Shown: positions 62,467-64,000 of the stretch, piece after piece
Layout: each line of letters starts with the position of its first letter
Numbering within the stretch: the stretch's first letter is position 1
Assembly: GCF_900112045.1 (NCBI RefSeq)
Contig: NZ_FOJW01000007.1
Coordinates: 62,001 to 126,000 of the forward strand
Direction of reading: 5' to 3'
Length of the DNA stretch: 64,000 nucleotides
Origin: Lentibacillus halodurans
GTDB taxonomy: Bacteria > Bacillota > Bacilli > Bacillales > Amphibacillaceae
Notes under the pieces: model-generated
Databases searched by the model: none
What the model saw: the letters and a program-made list of their open reading frames with translations, nothing else
What the model was told of the DNA's origin: nothing
Position numbers and translations under genes: made by a program

Positions 62467-63435
62467 GTGAAGACATTAGAGAAGATAAGCAGTTATGCGG
62501 GCAATACATTCGCGATCTGGGTAATCCTATTTGCTGTTCTAAGTTTAATTTTTCCCGGGGGTTTTGCGTGGATTGCCCCGCACGTATCACTGCTTTTGGG
62601 TATCATCATGTTTGGTATGGGACTGACATTGACCCTTGATGATTTTAAAGGCGTGTTCAAGTCGCCAGTTAGTGTTCTTGTCGCCGTTGCGGCACAGTAT
62701 ACGATCATGCCGCTTGTGGCGTTTGGCCTGGCGGTTATTTTTCAGCTTCCGCCGGAGATTGCCGCAGGTGTTATTTTGGTAGGCTGCTGTCCGGGTGGTA
62801 CGGCATCAAATGTTATGACGTTTCTGGCAAAGGGAAATACAGCATTGTCTGTATCGGTAACAGCTGTCTCAACGATTCTTGCGCCGATTCTGACGCCAGC
62901 ACTGACACTGCTTTTTGCTAGTCAATGGCTGCCAGTGTCCGCTGCTGATATGTTTATGTCGATTGTGCAAATTGTGCTGATTCCAATTATCTTGGGGATT
63001 GTCGTGCGCTTGTTGTTTAGCAGGCAAGTTGATAAAAGTGTTAAAGCATTGCCGCTCGTGTCTGTTGTCGGAATCGTCGCTGTAGCTTCTGCTGTTGTGG
63101 CGGTAAACAGGGAGGATATTCTGACAACCGGGCTGCTGATTTTCACGGTCGTTATTTTGCATAATGTACTGGGATTGGCCATTGGTTATGTAATTGGAAA
63201 GCTGTTCAAATTTGATTTTGCCGATCAAAAGGCAGTATCGGTTGAGGTCGGCATGCAGAATTCCGGGCTTGGATCGGCCCTGGCACTTGCACATTTTTCG
63301 CCCATAGCTGCTGTTCCAAGTGCTTTGTTCAGTGTCTGGCACAATATTTCCGGACCAGTTCTGGCAACATGGTGGGGCAAGAAGAGCAAGAAGAGTGATG
63401 ATTTACAATCTGATGCGTACGATGAAACAGGCTGA
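62467..63435 (+). CDS. Bile acid:sodium symporter (BASS) family transporter
   Basis: This 322-residue membrane protein with about nine helices uses sodium to import organic acids. BASS marks are GIIMFGMGLTLTLDDFKGVF, VGCCPGGTASNVMTFLAKGN, SVEVGMQNSGLGSALALAHF and SVWHNISGPVLATWW. GTG 62467 is preferred because GGGAGAGG lies five bases upstream; ATG 62446 has no site. Plant and bacterial members carry pyruvate, pantothenate or keto acids. The CodY box and the ilv neighbours suggest a branched-chain keto-acid-related cargo, which is inference only. Confidence 0.9.
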   Translation: MKTLEKISSYAGNTFAIWVILFAVLSLIFPGGFAWIAPHVSLLLGIIMFGMGLTLTLDDFKGVFKSPVSVLVAVAAQYTIMPLVAFGLAVIFQLPPEIAAGVILVGCCPGGTASNVMTFLAKGNTALSVSVTAVSTILAPILTPALTLLFASQWLPVSAADMFMSIVQIVLIPIILGIVVRLLFSRQVDKSVKALPLVSVVGIVAVASAVVAVNREDILTTGLLIFTVVILHNVLGLAIGYVIGKLFKFDFADQKAVSVEVGMQNSGLGSALALAHFSPIAAVPSALFSVWHNISGPVLATWWGKKSKKSDDLQSDAYDETG

Positions 63436-63566
63436 GCGGAAAAAGTGGTTGAATTCTGTGAACAGGTTAGCTTAAACGGACAAATTCAGATACGGGCGAG
63501 CGCTGTGGTGATTTGCTGATAGAGTCGTCAAAATTGCTGATAAAACAGTTAGAATTAAAAAAAACG

Positions 63567-63595
63567 TTGAATTATTTAAAAATGAGTCATATAAT
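63567..63595 (+). promoter_or_regulatory. Sigma-A promoter of ilvD
   Basis: TTGAAT (63567-63572), a 17-base spacer and TATAAT (63590-63595), 28 bases before the ilvD start. The leader is too short for a T-box. Confidence 0.8.
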
Positions 63596-63623
63596 GATTC
63601 GAAAATGAAAGGTGGACTGCTGG

Positions 63624-64000
63624 ATGGAGAAAGATTTACGCATTAAAAGCCATGTCTTCAGCGATGATACGATGCGGGCACCGAACCGTGCGATGCTGCG
63701 GGCAGTCGGTGTATCTGATGATGATTTTCAAAAGCCGATGATCGGTATTGCCAGTACATGGAGTGAGGTAACTCCATGCAATATTCATATCGATGATTTG
63801 GCCGTCAATGCAAAGAAAGGGGCGCGAGAGGCAGGTGCCACGCCACTCATTTTCAATACGATCACGGTTTCTGACGGTATTTCCATGGGGACACAGGGAA
63901 TGCGCTATTCGCTGCCAAGCCGTGATTTAATCGCCGATTCGATTGAGACGGTTGTCGGTGCGGAAAGTTTGGATGGATTTGTGGCGATCGGGGCCTGTGA
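63624..64000 (+). CDS. ilvD: Dihydroxy-acid dehydratase (3' truncated by window edge)
   Basis: This is the first 125 codons of the iron-sulfur dehydratase that makes 2-keto-isovalerate and 2-keto-3-methylvalerate for Val, Leu and Ile. Typical starts are [18 protein letters not shown] and [18 protein letters not shown], with a cluster-binding Cys, and [20 protein letters not shown]. The frame is open to the right edge at GAC. AAAGGTGGAC precedes ATG. It is probably the first gene of an ilv-leu operon continuing to the right. Confidence 0.95.
   Translation, partial: MEKDLRIKSHVFSDDTMRAPNRAMLRAVGVSDDDFQKPMIGIASTWSEVTPCNIHIDDLAVNAKKGAREAGATPLIFNTITVSDGISMGTQGMRYSLPSRDLIADSIETVVGAESLDGFVAIGAC

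Noticed and set aside
63436-63623. T-box leader for ilvD
   Set aside because: No AGGGTGGNACCGCG-type sequence or terminator. The promoter lies 28 bases before the gene, leaving no room.

Overview
The window reads as chromosome of a Bacillota, family Bacillaceae, and looks most like the halophilic or halotolerant Virgibacillus/Lentibacillus/Oceanobacillus group. The reasons are AAGGAGG-type ribosome binding sites, sigma-A promoters, and gene orders familiar from Bacillus subtilis (manR-manP, licBCA-licH-licR, fruR-fruK-fruA, yhcR beside a class D sortase, yojN-yojO). It also has sodium-coupled transporters (two AGCS symporters, NhaC, a BASS symporter) and candidate CcpA, Fur, Fnr/Crp, PhoP and CodY sites. 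The genus is an inference. I saw no rRNA, tRNA, CRISPR array or intact transposase.

Layout. 1-3.5 kb: the end of a TctA permease, a cell-wall LCP protein, a dispersed repeat and an SDR dehydrogenase behind a palindromic operator. 3.7-17.3 kb is a sugar island. It holds a ROK fructokinase, the mannose system (manR with one frameshift, manP, manA) and the lichenan/cellobiose system (licB, licC, licA, a GH1 6-phospho-beta-glucosidase, a wrecked GH4 licH, licR), with a cre box over the lic promoter. 17.4-19.4 kb: an MtnE-like aminotransferase and a YlmA-like ATPase. 19.6-21 kb: remains of a HipA-like kinase gene and a HIRAN-domain gene. 21.2-24.6 kb: an amidohydrolase plus sodium:amino-acid symporter operon with an attenuator-like leader. 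24.7-28.3 kb: the fruRKA operon. 28.3-34.9 kb: an RNA-like stretch, a dead class D sortase gene, and a 1646-residue wall-anchored nuclease/5'-nucleotidase ending in LPDTA.

34.9-44.7 kb: a second large repeat, a decayed MerR regulator beside an MFS exporter, a methyltransferase, flavohemoglobin with two tandem Fnr-type boxes, a small gene whose Shine-Dalgarno lies inside a strong hairpin, HtpX, an EamA transporter, and an alkaline phosphatase with a Pho box. 44.8-55.4 kb: the YojN/YojO AAA-VWA pair, NhaC, a second AGCS symporter, a tiny hydrophilic ORF, a SpeG-like acetyltransferase, proline dehydrogenase with an operator over its -10 box, a HAD phosphatase and a dipeptide epimerase. 55.5-64 kb: an RNase H-like gene, a Fur-controlled siderophore uptake set that is followed by a second partial copy of the RNase H gene end, a preQ1 riboswitch with queF and a YhhQ transporter, ilvE, a BASS symporter with a CodY box, and the start of ilvD.

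Two themes stand out. First, accessory genes are decaying: there are seven disrupted genes or fragments, plus one single-base frameshift in manR that may be an artefact. Second, intergenic repeats that begin near GAGGCTGGGACAAAAG and end near GTCCCAGCCTC occur four times with different interiors. I found no clearly novel defence or enzymatic system. The best candidates for something undescribed are this repeat family, the attenuator-like leader, the hairpin-embedded small gene and the unassigned structured stretch at 28.8 kb.
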